Shown here piece by piece: positions 46,777 through 59,028 of a stretch of DNA of 64,000 bases. Source of the DNA: Marsupella aquatica (Eukaryota; Marchantiophyta); the NCBI GenBank assembly GCA_973895155.1, contig OZ316896.1, positions 3,224,001-3,288,000 on the forward strand, read 5' to 3'. The notes beneath the pieces are model-generated. The model was not told the DNA's origin, did not search any database, and worked only from the letters and a program-made list of their open reading frames with translations. The position numbers and the translations under genes were made by a program. The number at the start of each line of letters is the position of its first letter. Within the stretch, counting starts at the first letter, position 1.

Positions 46777-47770
46777 AAAGGTTTAATTCCAAGGACGATT
46801 GACCTCTCGGTCCAAGCTAGAGATGGATACAATGCGCGAATACTAAAACTAGATCGTGGGCACTCTGAGTCCGAATGCCACAGCTCATACAGAACTCTCA
46901 GCGCGCGCTGGAAAATGTCAATCCAAGACTTTGTCTATTCTAACTAGCTATATAGACAAATTCTGTCACGAGGGCACACTGATAGATTGTGGTTCTAAAC
47001 ACAAGATTGCAATTGGCTATCTGGTACCTCAGTTGGGAGTGGTTTGTCAGCACTGAAGATCAAACTGGATTGAGAGCAAGATGAACTGAGAGTTGACTTC
47101 AAGCTGGTGCGCTATGAGCGAATGATGATTTGAGTTAGACAAAATGAAGCCTGGTATTTAAAGTCTTTTGTCCAATTCAGTACTCTTCATTACTTCCCTC
47201 AGGCACCGTGCGCAGGGCTATTAAGCGAAACTTCACTGCCCTTGGCTGGTCCAGGTGTACGAGCATCCCTGCCCCAAGACCGACAAAACGCCTGGTACGC
47301 AGATAATGCGGAGCAAACACTCGCAGAACACGTCTATAATGATAAGTCTACCCTCTGAGATCGAACGGCTGTTACGTTTGCTTCATGGAGGTATTGGTCA
47401 CTGCAGGTTCCCGGAAGGGACGAAAGAAATGGACGCTGCTGTCAAGTCGAGAGGGGGCTGCATCGTAGAGGCTTCGTGCTAAAGCAAAGCAAGCTAGAGA
47501 AGTGGACTTCAGTGCCGGAGAAAACTGGAGGTTCCCAGCTGAGGCTCGAGATACCTCATTCCAATGACAGATCACTTGTAGTACGTACAGAACTACTGTA
47601 CATCAATGATCCATCCAACCAAGGTAGAAAGCAGGTCGAGACAATCTTATTACAATATAACTCGATGCGACAGATCCCTTCACTCCAGGAGGTGTATGGG
47701 ATGTGGTCGCTGACTCGCAAAGTACAGTAGACAGGCTACGCATTAAAGAGAGGCTATGCAATAAAGAGAA
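46777..47770. other. Upstream region of the germin-like gene
   Basis: No coding signal. On the minus strand ACTTTAAATACC at 47151-47162 is a possible TATA-like element, though about 390 bp from the start codon would need a long leader. The stretch 47601-47645 is related to 44397-44442. Confidence 0.4.
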
Positions 47771-47896
47771 TTCTTGTTAAAGAGCTACAGGTGCTACTGG
47801 TCCATTGTCCATGGGAACCAAAATTCCATTAGAAGCAAGCATGTTTTTTTCTGAAATCGTGGAGTTTAACCCCAGAGTAAGCAATTGAGTGTAATC
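47771..47896 (+). repeat. Dispersed repeat, copy 2
   Basis: Second copy of the repeat at 22131-22266, same orientation, sharing TGCTACTGGTCCATTGTCCAT and AACCCCAGA(A/G)TAAGCAA (split here for length). Here it stands alone between host genes with no helicase coding nearby, as expected of a non-autonomous relative. Confidence 0.75.
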
Positions 47897-48110
47897 TACT
47901 ACTATAATCCCCTATCCCCCCAAAAGTGGTATATGGTAAACTCGCTTTTGGAGAGAACATTCTCTGACCATTGGATTTATCCTGGCCTTTCATTATTCAA
48001 AAAGCAATCTCCTTAATCCAAAGGAGACAAAACAAGTATTTTGATATACCACTTAGATTCTCTAGGAGAAAGATATGGCATAAGGAGATATGGCATAGGC
48101 TCTCTGTGAG

Positions 48111-48180
48111 TGCCATGTGTTGTCATTGGGATGGGGGCACTTGGGTGCCATGTGTTGTCATTGGGATAGGGGCACTTGGG
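48111..48180 (+). repeat. Tandem duplication, two 35-bp units
   Basis: TGCCATGTGTTGTCATTGGG plus ATGGGGGCACTTGGG occurs twice head to tail with one or two differences. Just before it, AGATATGGCATA is also doubled (48070 and 48087). Confidence 0.85.
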
Positions 48181-48675
48181 ACACCATTATGAGGGGACAA
48201 GACTAGAAGCCATAGAGTTCAAAGTAGGGAGGGGAAATTAATTGATGCACCCATGGGTGAGGGGCTAAATATATATTGTGTTACCACCCATAAGTACCTA
48301 GGTGGAAGGGATGAGACAAAGTGGAGCAAGTGGAGATGAAAATACAGTAAAGAAATTAAGTAAGGAATAAGAGGGAAAAAGGAGAGAAAAGGGACAGCCT
48401 TGGAAGAGGAGAGCGGGAGGAGGGGGGGCAGGAGGCCATGAGGAGGAGTGGGGATGTCACCTTAGACCTAGCGTTGTGCAAATGCATGTGCCTCGATTAC
48501 CATCATCTATATATTTAGCTCACGCTCTCCACATCTTTTATGCAATGACATCGTTTACACAACATCTTAAGTGCAACACACGGGTATTGAACATGACCAC
48601 ACAATCTGTATGGTCGGGATCACACATAAAATGTCTCAACAACTATATCGCAAAGCTTACAATTATGTTTTTGCC
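48181..48675. other. No gene seen
   Basis: Purine-rich stretch (GGAGGGGG, GAGGAG) at 48350-48450 followed by unremarkable sequence that leads into the pyrimidine-rich array. Confidence 0.45.
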
Positions 48676-49258
48676 TCACCTCGACATCTTTTCTTGCCTT
48701 GACACCTTTTTCTCTCGATTTTTCTTGCCTTTTCATATTTCTCTCTCCTTAAAAGTCTTTACCTTGCATTGACATCTTTTTTCACATCGACATCTTCATC
48801 TCACCACAACATTTTCTTCCCACCCTTGACAACTTTCCCCTTGTCATCATCTTTTTCTCTCCTCAAGATCTTTTCTCACCTTGACATCTTATCTTTTTCT
48901 CATCTTGCCATCTTTTTTTCACTTGACATCTTTATCTCACCAAGACATCTTTTCCTCATCTTTGCATCTTTTTCTCACCGGGTTCTCACCTTGCCATCTT
49001 TTCTCTCCTCGATATATTTTTCTCACCTCGACTTCTTTTCCTCACCTCGCCATCTTTTCTCACCTTGGAATCTTTATCTCACAAAGACATTTTTTCCTCA
49101 CCCTTGACATCTATTCTCTCCTTGATATATTTTCCTCATCTTTGCATCTTTTTCTCACCCGGGTTCTCACCTTGCCATCTTTTCTCTCCTTGATAATTAT
49201 CTTTTTCTAACCTCAACTTCTTTTCCTCACCTTGCTATCTTTTCCCGCCTTGAAATCT
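48676..49258. repeat. Short-period pyrimidine-rich array, block 1
   Basis: Dozens of degenerate units of roughly 17-19 bp on the theme TTTTCTCACCTCGACATC, all in one orientation. The plus-strand ORFs across it (Ser/Phe/Leu-rich) are products of the repeat, not genes. Confidence 0.85.
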
Positions 49259-50104
49259 TTTGTGCAACACACAAGCATTGGGCTACAACACTACAGCAGT
49301 ATGAGTTGCCTCGACATTTAGTTTATGAATCATGAGTGATGGTGAGGTTCTTTCCATCTAACTCTGTAATATGCTATCCCGCCATTATTGGGTTTTGTCT
49401 ACTCACAAAAATTAAAAAAGCAGGATCCAATTCTAATTGTCCATTTAAAATATTGTTTTTTATCACTCTTAGATGCAAGCAACACTATCACATTGCCTCT
49501 CCTATCTGACACTAATTGGTATGGTAGAGGCTCACGTACACTTGCTTAGAGTACATGCACAAAGAGAAAAGACTCAGGTACACCTTCAAGAAGGACAAAT
49601 GTACTTGAAAGTACCATGATTATAGGTTGTACTAGAATGTAAAACTGATAATTGTGTTCATGAGAGATGATGGGATATTGGAGAGAAAATGGCTGGGTTT
49701 AGAAAAAAAAGGGGAGGGAGAAGATAAAAGGAAAACAAAATAATTTAAGGGAAAAATTTCAAGCATAGACATGTTAAAAAGGTGGGGAAAAGAGAAGAAT
49801 GGGAGAAAGGGGGATAATTTAGGATTTTTATCCCCCCAAATACTTATATTTGTATATATATTGTGCCAAGATAATGAGGATTTCACACCCATAAACTATG
49901 ACAAATATTCCTATGGTTTTTCACCGCAATCATCTTACAAAATTGGACTTTTATCATCCCAAAGAAAGCCTGGGAAGCAAAATGAAGAGGGGAAGAGGCA
50001 AGGGGAAAGGGGAACTAAGCGGGATATGTATGGGAAAAGAGAAGGGAGAGGCTTCATCTTGCCCCTTCCATTCGCAAGTAAGGGTGGAAAAATTGTCAAA
50101 TTTA
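49259..50104. other. Unrelated spacer between the two pyrimidine-rich arrays
   Basis: AT-rich, then purine-rich (GGGGAAGAGGCAAGGGGAAA near 50000). No gene recognised; the 50-kb ORF that crosses it is mostly array sequence. Confidence 0.45.
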
Positions 50105-50517
50105 TTTTCTCACCTCAAAATCTTTTGCTCTACTTTACATTTTTTTTGCTCAACACCTTTTGTTCTCCTTTGACATCTTTTGTTCACCTCAACATATTTT
50201 CTCTCCTCAATTTTTTTCTCATCTCAACATCTATTTCTCTCAAAATCTTTTCTCTCCTGGACATGTGTTTCTCACCTAGCTCTACATTTTTTGTCTTCTT
50301 GATATCTTTTCTCTTCTCAACATCTTTTTCTCTCCTTGATTTCTTTTATCACCTCAACATCTTTTGTTCACCTCGACATCTTTTCTCTCCTCAACATATT
50401 TTATCTCCTCGACTTCTTTTATCATCTCAACATCCTTTTCTCACCTCGATATCTTTTCTCTCCTCGACGTCTTTTTTTCTCCTTAACTTCTTTTATCATC
50501 TCGACATCTTTTGCTCC
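50105..50517. repeat. Short-period pyrimidine-rich array, block 2
   Basis: Same unit as block 1 (TCACCTCGACATCTTTT, CTCCTCGACTTCTTTT), same orientation. The two blocks probably derive from one array that was interrupted or duplicated. Confidence 0.85.
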
Positions 50518-50633
50518 CTGTGATGCCTAGACAGGAATCACTCGGCCAGTTAAGTGGGTAAAGCAGGAAGGCACCCTAGGAACACCTTAGTATAGGGACA
50601 AAACAAGGAAAATATAAACAATTAGGGGCAACC

Positions 50634-53252
50634 ATGGAACCCGGGCCGAGGCCGGAGGTAAGGACACTGAGGGTGAAAACTCGATTAGGGTTAGGGCGCG
50701 TTAAGCGTCGGCGGCTAGGAAGGATCAACGGGAAGAAGGACCGGCAGAGGAGAGGGGTAAGGAGCGCTTGCAGGAGATGGTGGCTCATTTGCGAGCACGA
50801 ACTAGGCAGACGACTACGGGAGGCCAACTACTGTCAGCTGCTTAGGCAAGCACTCGGGGAGAGAGTAGATACCGACGATCGACCTAAGGAGGGTATGAGC
50901 AACGTCAATCAAGCGGCACATTTCTGGGGATGCCTGTTCGAACGGGCAACTGAGTACATCAAGACTTACGAGGACGAGGAATCAGAAAGGGCAGCTCGAG
51001 AACGGCAGGAGCTCGCTCGATTGTGGGAGCTACAGAAGACGGCTTTCTTAGGAGGCGAACTCATCAAGGACGAGTTCCTATGGACGCCTACTTCCAATCA
51101 ACTTGACGATCTTCTGTTTTGCAAAGACAACGTCGTCGGCATCCGAGAAGCCATCAAGAACTGCAATGACATACACTGGGAATTAAAGGGTAGCACGGAA
51201 AGGTGGACCCAGGCAACGGTGCTAGGAGAAACCTCCACAGCAGCAGAGATGAAGAGGAAGGGAGCCGTCAACGATGAAGCCACCCCGACAAAAAGAACGA
51301 GGTCGGCGGCACCAAAGAAGCCAGCCGAGCAACAGAGCAGGAGGCAGGGAGAAGCTGAAGAGGAGGAGGTCGATCCCATCAAGGCCATTCCAACCAGGGA
51401 TGACACCTGGAAGGGCTGGGCGGCAACCCTACCGGTGGAGGTGCAACTACATTTTGCACGGGAGGAGGATGCATGCTTTACGGCCATGCAGACCAAGAAG
51501 TACCAAGGCTTCATGGCCGGATCCGGCTTAGAGGCCTTTGTAAGATTACCATGGCTGAAGCCGGAGGTACCGGAGTCAGACCTATTAGAATTCGTGGGGT
51601 CATGGGAACCCGAGACCAATTGCACGAGGATATATGGGAAGGATTTCTATCTTACTCCCAAGGTAATTGCCGAAGTGTTTGGCTTGCCGATAGGCAATAA
51701 GACCAAAGTTGATACCAAGAAGCAGCCCTGGCTAGGGAAAAGGATTTACCAGGAGGAGATTGGCCGGAGGACATCAGGCGGCTAGCCGAAAAAGGAAGCA
51801 AACCTCTAGCCACGATTGAAGAGATCCGCAAGACGGCTTGGGAGCAGAGGCCGCGATGGGCGATGCCGATCACTTCTACTTACTCCACCTACGCTAAGAA
51901 TAGAGCCATGGAGTATGGTGAGATGTGTGGGGAACTTGCGCTCGGCATCTTTGGAGAGGAGTTGGAGGTAGGACCCTTTTTCCATAGGGAGCAGTTGGAG
52001 AAGCACCAATTAGAAGAAGCGGTGGCTTTAGAGAGAAGCAAGAAGGATGAGGTCATTCGGCGGCTTAGGAGGATGGAAGCCGAGATTGAAGATCTAAGGG
52101 CGGCCAAGAAAGCCCAAGATGAACTGCGGATTAAACGGCATGAGCTGAACATCATGCAGGGGCAGTTGGACACCGCGCAGGCTGATAATCAGAATATCAA
52201 GGATAAACTGACTCAGACGCAGGGAGAGTTGGCCGACACGATCAAAGAGAGGGAGAAGTGGAAGCGAGAGCTGAAGAATACAGAGGAGGCTCACATAACA
52301 ACCAACAGCCGGGCCATGGCGGAGACCCAAAGAAAGGAATGGGCGTTGAAGGGGGAGCTCGAGAAAATCCGCGGAGCCCTTGAGCAGAAGGAGGCCGAGT
52401 TAGGGAAATCCTATCAAGGGATTATGGCGCTGCAGCAGGAGCTTGCGTCCCTGACGGCCAGCTTCAAGGCCGACCTAAGGGAGAAGGACGAGATGCTCGA
52501 ACAGACTTACGCCAAGATGAACCAGATGGAGTCTGTCATCATTGCAGAGCTCGACAAGGAGCTAAGAGCAACCCAGGAGGAGAGGGCTACCTTGAAGAAG
52601 GAATTGGAGGAAGCCCACAGGGAGCAGGAGGAGGCCAAAAACGAGCTGGAGGGGGCACGTAAGGACCTGGATGAACCCAAGAGGAGTTGGAGGAAATCAC
52701 GAGGAAGATGGAGAACCTACAGCGGCGGGCCGACAACCAAACAGAGCGGCTGAAGAAACAAGCCGCAGTATTTAAATGCTTAGCTGCAGCAGGTCCATCT
52801 CCCGTTGGGACAAACCAGTTACCAGGGGTGGTAATTGCCGAAGGACAAGCCGCGCCACCTGCACCAGTGCCGGAAGTAAGTGGGAAGGGGAAGGGACCAG
52901 CTGCCGAGCCACCAACGAAGAAGAAGCGGAAACCTTCAGGGTCAAGGAGTAATACGACTTCACAGGCCGTGGTGATCAAGGAGGTAGACCCAGCACCGAC
53001 CCCAGACAGGGTCACGGCTAGGGATCCAACTACCCTAGGGGAAGGGAGGCCGAAGCCGAGGGAGTGGCTAAGGCCGAAGCCGTGGGTATTGCCGAGGCCG
53101 GTGTCGAGGCTGAAGCTGAAGGTGGACCCAGTCAGGCCGATGGAGAGTTGACTCAGTCAAGGGCAGGTAATCTGTCAGAGAATGAACCTACGGCAGTGGC
53201 TGAGGAGGAAGCGTTGGGGGCGTCCATTAAGGATCCACCACCGGTGTCGTGA
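50634..53252 (+). pseudogene. Large mobile-domain-like and coiled-coil protein, three frameshifts
   Basis: Four overlapping frames chain into one protein of about 870 residues. Part 1 (50634 to about 51762) has a basic start and a domain with FAREEDACFTAMQTKKYQGF, FVRLPWLKPEVPESDLLEFV and DFYLTPKVIAEVFGLPIGNK, reminiscent of plant mobile-domain or Transposase_32-type proteins of retroelements. A one-base loss at about 51762 (EEDWPEDIRRLAEKGSK fits across it) leads to a long Glu/Lys/Gln coiled coil (to about 52680). A second slip at a CCC run near 52680 leads to KKKRKPSG, a likely nuclear signal. A third near 53045 leads to an Ala/Glu-repeat tail ending at 53252. The whole is clearly GC-richer than its surroundings. 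No polymerase or integrase is seen. The family name is tentative. Confidence 0.6.
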
Positions 53253-54476
53253 CGGTGCAAGGGCGCCGTTCCTTTTAGGGAGGGCGGACGTGGAGGGAGG
53301 AGGCGTGAGTGGGCAGGGCGGGCGCGGATCTCCACGTTTAGGATTAGGATCAGAACCAGGAGCGGCCCTGACACTTAGCTTAGTGGGATTGCGGTCCCAC
53401 TGGTAGGAGCAACACTTGTGCTCTTGCCTTGCTGTACATAGGTAGATTCGGGCAAGTAGATTACTGTTAAGTAGATTAGGCTTACGATGCAAAGAATGGC
53501 GGATCCACTACCAGGATAAGTACCTGGGCAGCGGGGAGCTCAGGGCCTCTTCTTTAGCAAGTTTTTAGTTTGCACCAGCCGGGCTGGGATCAAGTAGTAC
53601 GAGAAGCTCTCGGTTAGTCATACAGTGACCCTTGTGTATATTCATGTTTCCTCATGCCTAAGAGCTGAATAGAGTTGGCCTCACGGCTTAGTTCGCAGAG
53701 CTTGTGTATGAGATGTACTGTTTGTATGGCAAGTGCATGGTATGACTCAGTCAGAATGAGTCATTTTGCTATTTGTGTGTCGCATTAACTTGTGTGAAGA
53801 GTGCCCACATCAACAGAAGGAAGGAAAGTAAGCAGGGGAGTGAGAGTTGGATGTGTCAAGCTGAGAGAGGTCTTAGCGGCTTAACCAAGCCTATTGGGGA
53901 TCATTCCGGCGGCGGAATCCAAACATATCTAACAAGACGGAGGGGAAGACAGGGGAAGACAGGGGAAGGCCTATATTAGGCCGGCTACGTATCTCATGAC
54001 CCGATGAAGGATCTGTCCAGTATATGTGTGTAAAATGTTAATAGTAGTAGTAGAAGGTTAGCAGCGTCCCATGCCGCTAAGCCGCGGAAACGGCCTCGCC
54101 AAGCACGAAACCTGCGGGAATCGGCTTGAGCTGGGGGGTTTCTTGGGTTTAGGGAGCCATGGGACGCACCACACATTGCCCAGCCCCAATGTGTGCTGCT
54201 CAATTCTATTTTTCCCCCCGCCATTGTTGCTTTGCATTGTTGCGTTGTTGAGCTCCATTGTTGTGAAGAGTTTAGGGTCTGGGTGACATTGCTTGCACTC
54301 TTGAGCTCCATTGCTAGAAGAGAAAGGTGTTGGGTGACATTGCTGCTCAGCTCAATTCGTGAGCTACCTAGGTCCATTGCCTTATGCTGCTTAGTTCAGT
54401 CGCTTGCTGCCTGTTGTTACAATTGCCTGCTCAATCACGCACCCAATCGCCTGGAGCTCATTTGCCTAGAGTTCAA
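53253..54476. other. Flank of the coiled-coil ORF, no gene
   Basis: May be the remainder of the mobile element that carried the ORF. GGGGAAGACAGGGGAAGAC is doubled at 53942-53965. Beyond 54170, phrases such as GAGCTCCATTG and GCTCAATTC recur. Confidence 0.4.
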
Positions 54477-54560
54477 TCGCCTACTGCTCAAATTGTTGTT
54501 GCTACAATCGCGATGTGCTCAATCTGTTGTTGCTACAATCGCGAGCTGCTCGATCACAAG
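54477..54560 (+). repeat. Short tandem repeat on TTGTTGTTGCTACAATCGCGA
   Basis: Two nearly identical head-to-tail units of about 37 bp sharing TTGTTGTTGCTACAATCGCG followed by A(G/T)GTGCTCAAT-like text. Confidence 0.65.
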
Positions 54561-54776
54561 CTACCTAGCTCCATTGTGAGTTGCCTCCCTGTTCTCCTTG
54601 TTCTCCCTGTTCTCCCTATGAGGATCGGAGTTCGGCTTTGTTGTTGTGGTGGAAATTCCAGCCAGGCTTTTGGGCAGGGGAATCATGGAATAGCCAGTGG
54701 TTCTCAAGAGTGGTCGCCAGTGATAACTCAGCCATTGGGTGACAAGGTCGTGCTGCCACAACAATTGAGGAGATAG

Positions 54777-57420
54777 CGCTCAAAGACTTCAAAACTCGCG
54801 TGGAATGGACCCACAGCAGTAGCAACAACAGCAACCAGGGATTGTTTTCTGTATCCGTCGCGTGTCCAGAAGTCACATTTTGCCTCTTGTGCAGTAAAAG
54901 GTGTAGATATTGGCTTGCACAAAGGAGATGAGGGTCTCCTGCACGTGTTTCGTTGCGAGGTCAAAGACTGTACGAAGCGATTGCTGGTGAGTTACGGTAT
55001 TCCCTGCCAAGTTCTGCCTTGTATCTGTAAGTTGATGTAGGCAAATTTTCTTCTGCATTGTTCTATTGCTGGATTTTTCTGATGCTGAAGATCATTATGT
55101 GTCCAGACATCGTTTCTTTTGGGATTATTCCTTGGTTTGTCCAAGTGTGCACTATACTGAGGTCTAGTGGATGACATTCTTCTAGAACCTAATTTTAAAG
55201 TGCACATATTACAAAGTGATACTTGCTTTGCACTTAGGCAGCGTAAGCTTGTTCATGCCTATTGTTGCCAGAAGGATCTTGACATCTTGGTTAGTTGTGA
55301 TTAATCCTCCCTGATTCTGCCAATCCTAGACCTTTTTTTCTTTCCCTTTGAGCAAGCCTTGTGAGACAATATGGTTTTTTTTGGTTATGTGCTTCCCATT
55401 GGGCACATCTGCTTCCGCTGTACCTCATGCAGATTGTCACCCGCTTTCTGTCATGTCTAGAGCTATTTCCAGAGTGTCTGGAAACCTTATCGTAGGATAA
55501 AATGTTTGACATAGATGTCGTGTCGAAGTGTTTTGCAGAACATCACACAGAGGAAACCACCCAAACCGTTTACAATTGTGAAGGACGAACCTGGAGAGAT
55601 GGAGATGATGTTGACCAGAATTTATGGGTTGGAAGACATCACTATGTCTTGTGTTCTGCAACTAGTGAGAAAAAATTATCAGCGCAAGCCGGAAGTCGGT
55701 GAAGACCCGGAGAGTCGAACGAAGATGTTGCAGCTGACGATTTTGATCACGAAAGGTGGCGTATCTCCCACTCTCGAAATCAGATGCGAGTGTTACTGGG
55801 ATGGTTTTGCCATTCACCAAGTTGATCTACAATATGAAGACAAGGAACAGACAATATACCGCCCATACTTCTCGTAAGCCTCTTCCACATACATTTTGAA
55901 GTAGGTGTACAAGACTTTGTTATTGTTCTGTGAGTTTGGTACCAAATGTATGGCCATAGGATGATTGAAGTTCACTCTATAAATGCCTGTTTGTGGGTTA
56001 AATTTGACCAGAGCATTCCCTCACCTTGTACCAACCTGCATCTTATTTTCATGTCTGGAGGCTAGACTGTGAAGGCAATGATTAAATTGTATCCACGCTT
56101 CTGATGGGTCAAACCTGATGAAGATATCATCACATTGGTTGAATTTCTTCGTATGAGTTGTCACCCAATCCTATTGATGTCTCATTCCGTGGTAATTAGT
56201 AATCGTTTTCTCAGTCTACCATTCGTTAGTTTCTGAGTCATTTACAGAACGGTTTACGATGGCTCAATGAATTATAGCTAATGGCTTATATTTTAATAGG
56301 GGAGTCAACAGTTGAAGACGTTTCGATAAAAAAAAACAAGTTGACACCGCTATTCAGACAATGTATTAACTGAGATAGGCTTAGGGTCACTGTTGTACAC
56401 ATTTTGAAAAGCGCGCGTTAACAGACGGATTGAACAAAAAACCAAACCAGCAGCGCTTTAGTGAATATCAACAATGCATGGGATGACACAGTAAGACATT
56501 GACGCGAAGGATGGTAGTGAACGGTAGGGACGTGTGCTTAGGAGAGATGAATACTTTGCTACTCGGACGCGGAGATGTCTGTTAGCTATGTTGTCCTCTC
56601 TTGGCTGATTCTCGTATGTAGGATGGTTCGAGAGACTGAGGACGATGATTACATCCTATCCGCGCTTCTGAGGGTTCAAACCTGATGAAGCATACTCAAT
56701 ATTGGTTGAATTTCTTTGTATGAGTCTTTAGTTGGTTGATCCATTTTAGATCCTACCGGTAGGTATAGGTGTTCGTCTTATCTTTTGGTATTCAGCAGTA
56801 CTGAAATGAAACGAGGAATACATAAAATGAAGTCACCTCGTCTCTTTGTTACACATCGTGGAGGCAATGATTAAATACTATCCGTGCTTCTGAGGGGTCA
56901 ATCCTTATGAAGTACACTTGATATTTGGTTGAATTTCTTTGTATGAGCCTCCACTGTTGTCTGAATTTCATCAGATTTTGAGGGTTTAGATTGATAATTC
57001 TCACAGGTATCTACCTCACAGTCCCAAACTAAAGTTTTCATATGCAGAGGTGAATATGATTTTATCTAAGGATGTCTTGGTAGGCATCGTCCATTAATGG
57101 TTTCTTGCTGCCATTGATGTTATCTAAAGTCTGTCTGAAGCGGGTACATTCAAATTGACATATTTTGCCTGGGAACTTAGGGATGAGTTTTGGGACTTGA
57201 ATCTTTAGTGGTCCTTGCCTCTTGATGCAGGAATGGCAAGGACGAGTTGGTGAATAACTTCCAAATATTTCTCTACGACAGAGGGCTGAATGCTGATCTT
57301 GCTGGTTACATTGAGAAGCACTTGGAGAGAAAAAGGCTATTAAAGTCAGCAGCCGCTTTCAAAAAAATGACCAGATTCCTAGAAGCGGATTCCTCTCCCA
57401 GCAGTCCCAGTGATGACTGA
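54777..57420 (+). CDS. Mitochondrial glycoprotein (MAM33/p32) family protein
   Basis: Three exons join in phase: up to 54986 (donor CTG|GTGAGT), 55539-55873 (acceptor TTTTGCAG, donor CTC|GTAAGC) and 57231-57420 (acceptor GATGCAG, stop TGA). The protein reads HFASCAVKG, LLHVFRCEVKD, then PFTIVKDEPGEMEMMLTRIY, TLEIRCECYWDGFAIHQVDL, and finally DELVNNFQIFLYDRGLNADL and FKKMTRFLEADSS. The middle beta strands and the final helix (short helix with RG-N, then Leu-rich end) match the MAM33/p32 family, acidic trimeric proteins of the mitochondrial matrix. The 5' end is unsettled: the first exon has no ATG in frame, and an upstream ATG (54618) in the same frame is cut off by TAG at 54774-54776. A missed first exon or a decayed gene are both possible. 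Confidence 0.65.
56069..56946 (+). repeat. Three copies of a 90-bp repeat inside the second intron
   Basis: Copies at 56069-56160, 56634-56724 and 56859-56946, same orientation. Each runs from GAGGCAATGATTAAAT-like text through TATCC(A/G)(C/T)GCTTCTGA(T/G)GGGTCAA and CCTGATGAAG to TTGGTTGAATTTCTTTGTATGAG. Confidence 0.85.
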
Positions 57421-59028
57421 TTCTCTTTGCTTCAAGTGGAAGCGTTGTTCACATCTCTTCCCACATGTTTATTGTGTATACATAGGACAGTTGCCTTTTC
57501 ACTTTTTGGAGCTGTGAAGTTGTAGGATGTGGAGGGAGAAGGCATCCTGAAATTGGCTAAGTAGCACCTGAGAACCCATCCTCGACATTTGCCAGTCCAA
57601 CACCTAAACCACAGCTGCCCAGTCAGTATAAAGGTGCTTCTACGTCTGTCCGATTGCTATGCTCTCGCGCCCAAATGAACAGTGCCCTCCTCGTATCCAT
57701 GCCCGGAGCATCGCTCCATGCTACCTCTCTGCCGTCCATTTCAGCCAATTCAAACGGATCATTTCCAGAGATTTCTCACAACATAAAGTTCTTGCAATCC
57801 ATTTTTGCTAATCCACCATGATTCTACGTTATGATTAGAACTACGTTTTGAACCATCAAGTCAACACGATCGTCAGCAAGGTTGTGAAATGGTAGTGAGA
57901 GCCTAAAGTTTAGAAAAATTTAAATCTACATGCTATTGAAGAGTCTCTCTCAATGAGAGCTACTTTTAAGCCCTAGTCGAAATAGACCATTAATGTGACC
58001 ATTGTACAGTATGTTTAAGACGGCTTGTAATTTTTGTCTGAAATACCCTAAATATTATTTCAGAAGTTTGAAACTTGTAATTGCTAGCTGAAATACTGGA
58101 TTTTGATGTTTCTAACTGACATACTGGGTTTTGTGGTTTATAAAAATTGAACTTTCTTCTTTCAAGCTTGTGGTCGGCTCTTGTTTGCAAGGGGGTGTAG
58201 TGAAGTCTGTGAGAAAGAGCAATGGATATAAAGCATGCTAACTTCGCGTACAAAAAATGAGATAAAGTTTATTTATTATATATTTAATATGTTATACTTC
58301 TAAAGTGATGATGAACATGAATTTTCTTTTGTATTGTAATGTGGAGTGCTCATGAATTGACTATCTCTCCTTATGAAGTGTTACACAATTGTTATAATCC
58401 ATTATTGGATTAGTCATGGTTACAACTTCAATCACTAAATTTCATCTCAACCTTATTACTTATAAACATGACTATGTAGAGACCCAAATGGTTGTGTTTA
58501 TTAGGGTTTATTATGTGACACTAAAAGATCACAAGCTAGTCACTCTTAAGGGCAAGTAAGTCATGGACATGATTTACCCTGTGACTAATTAAAGTCACAT
58601 TGCAGTCACGTATCAACAAGGCTAGACTCCATAATGGAGTCACAGATCAATCACAAATGGGTATCAAGCAAGTCGCAATGTCCAGTATCAATAGTGACTT
58701 CTATTTTTTGGTCTCAACTTTTGCAACTCCAAGGGTCACAGCCTGGGTCACAATATGTTCAGTCACAATGAAGTCACATGAGCCAAAATGAGTCACATAT
58801 TATGGTCTCAGATGAGCTCGGATTCTTCAAGTGAAATAACAGTTATAATTTATGAATTAAAAGATACCCAAAACTCCAAATTTGATCGTCATGTGAACCC
58901 AAGGTTTAGGGACTACCACGCAACTGTGCAGTTACATCCATAGTCAGTTACTTTAACTCACTTCTGGTTAAGCTAAGACTCACGACTAAACAACACTGTT
59001 GCACGATTCAAACCATCAAACCTAATCC
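57421..59028. other. No gene seen; AGTCAC-rich segment
   Basis: From 58480 to 58800 the word GTCACA or AGTCAC recurs more than ten times, mostly on the plus strand, as in a decayed short-motif array. Elsewhere AT-rich sequence without features. Confidence 0.45.

Noticed and set aside
48769-49210. Phe/Ser/Leu-rich ORFs, possible membrane protein
   Set aside because: Translation of the pyrimidine-rich array in several frames alike.
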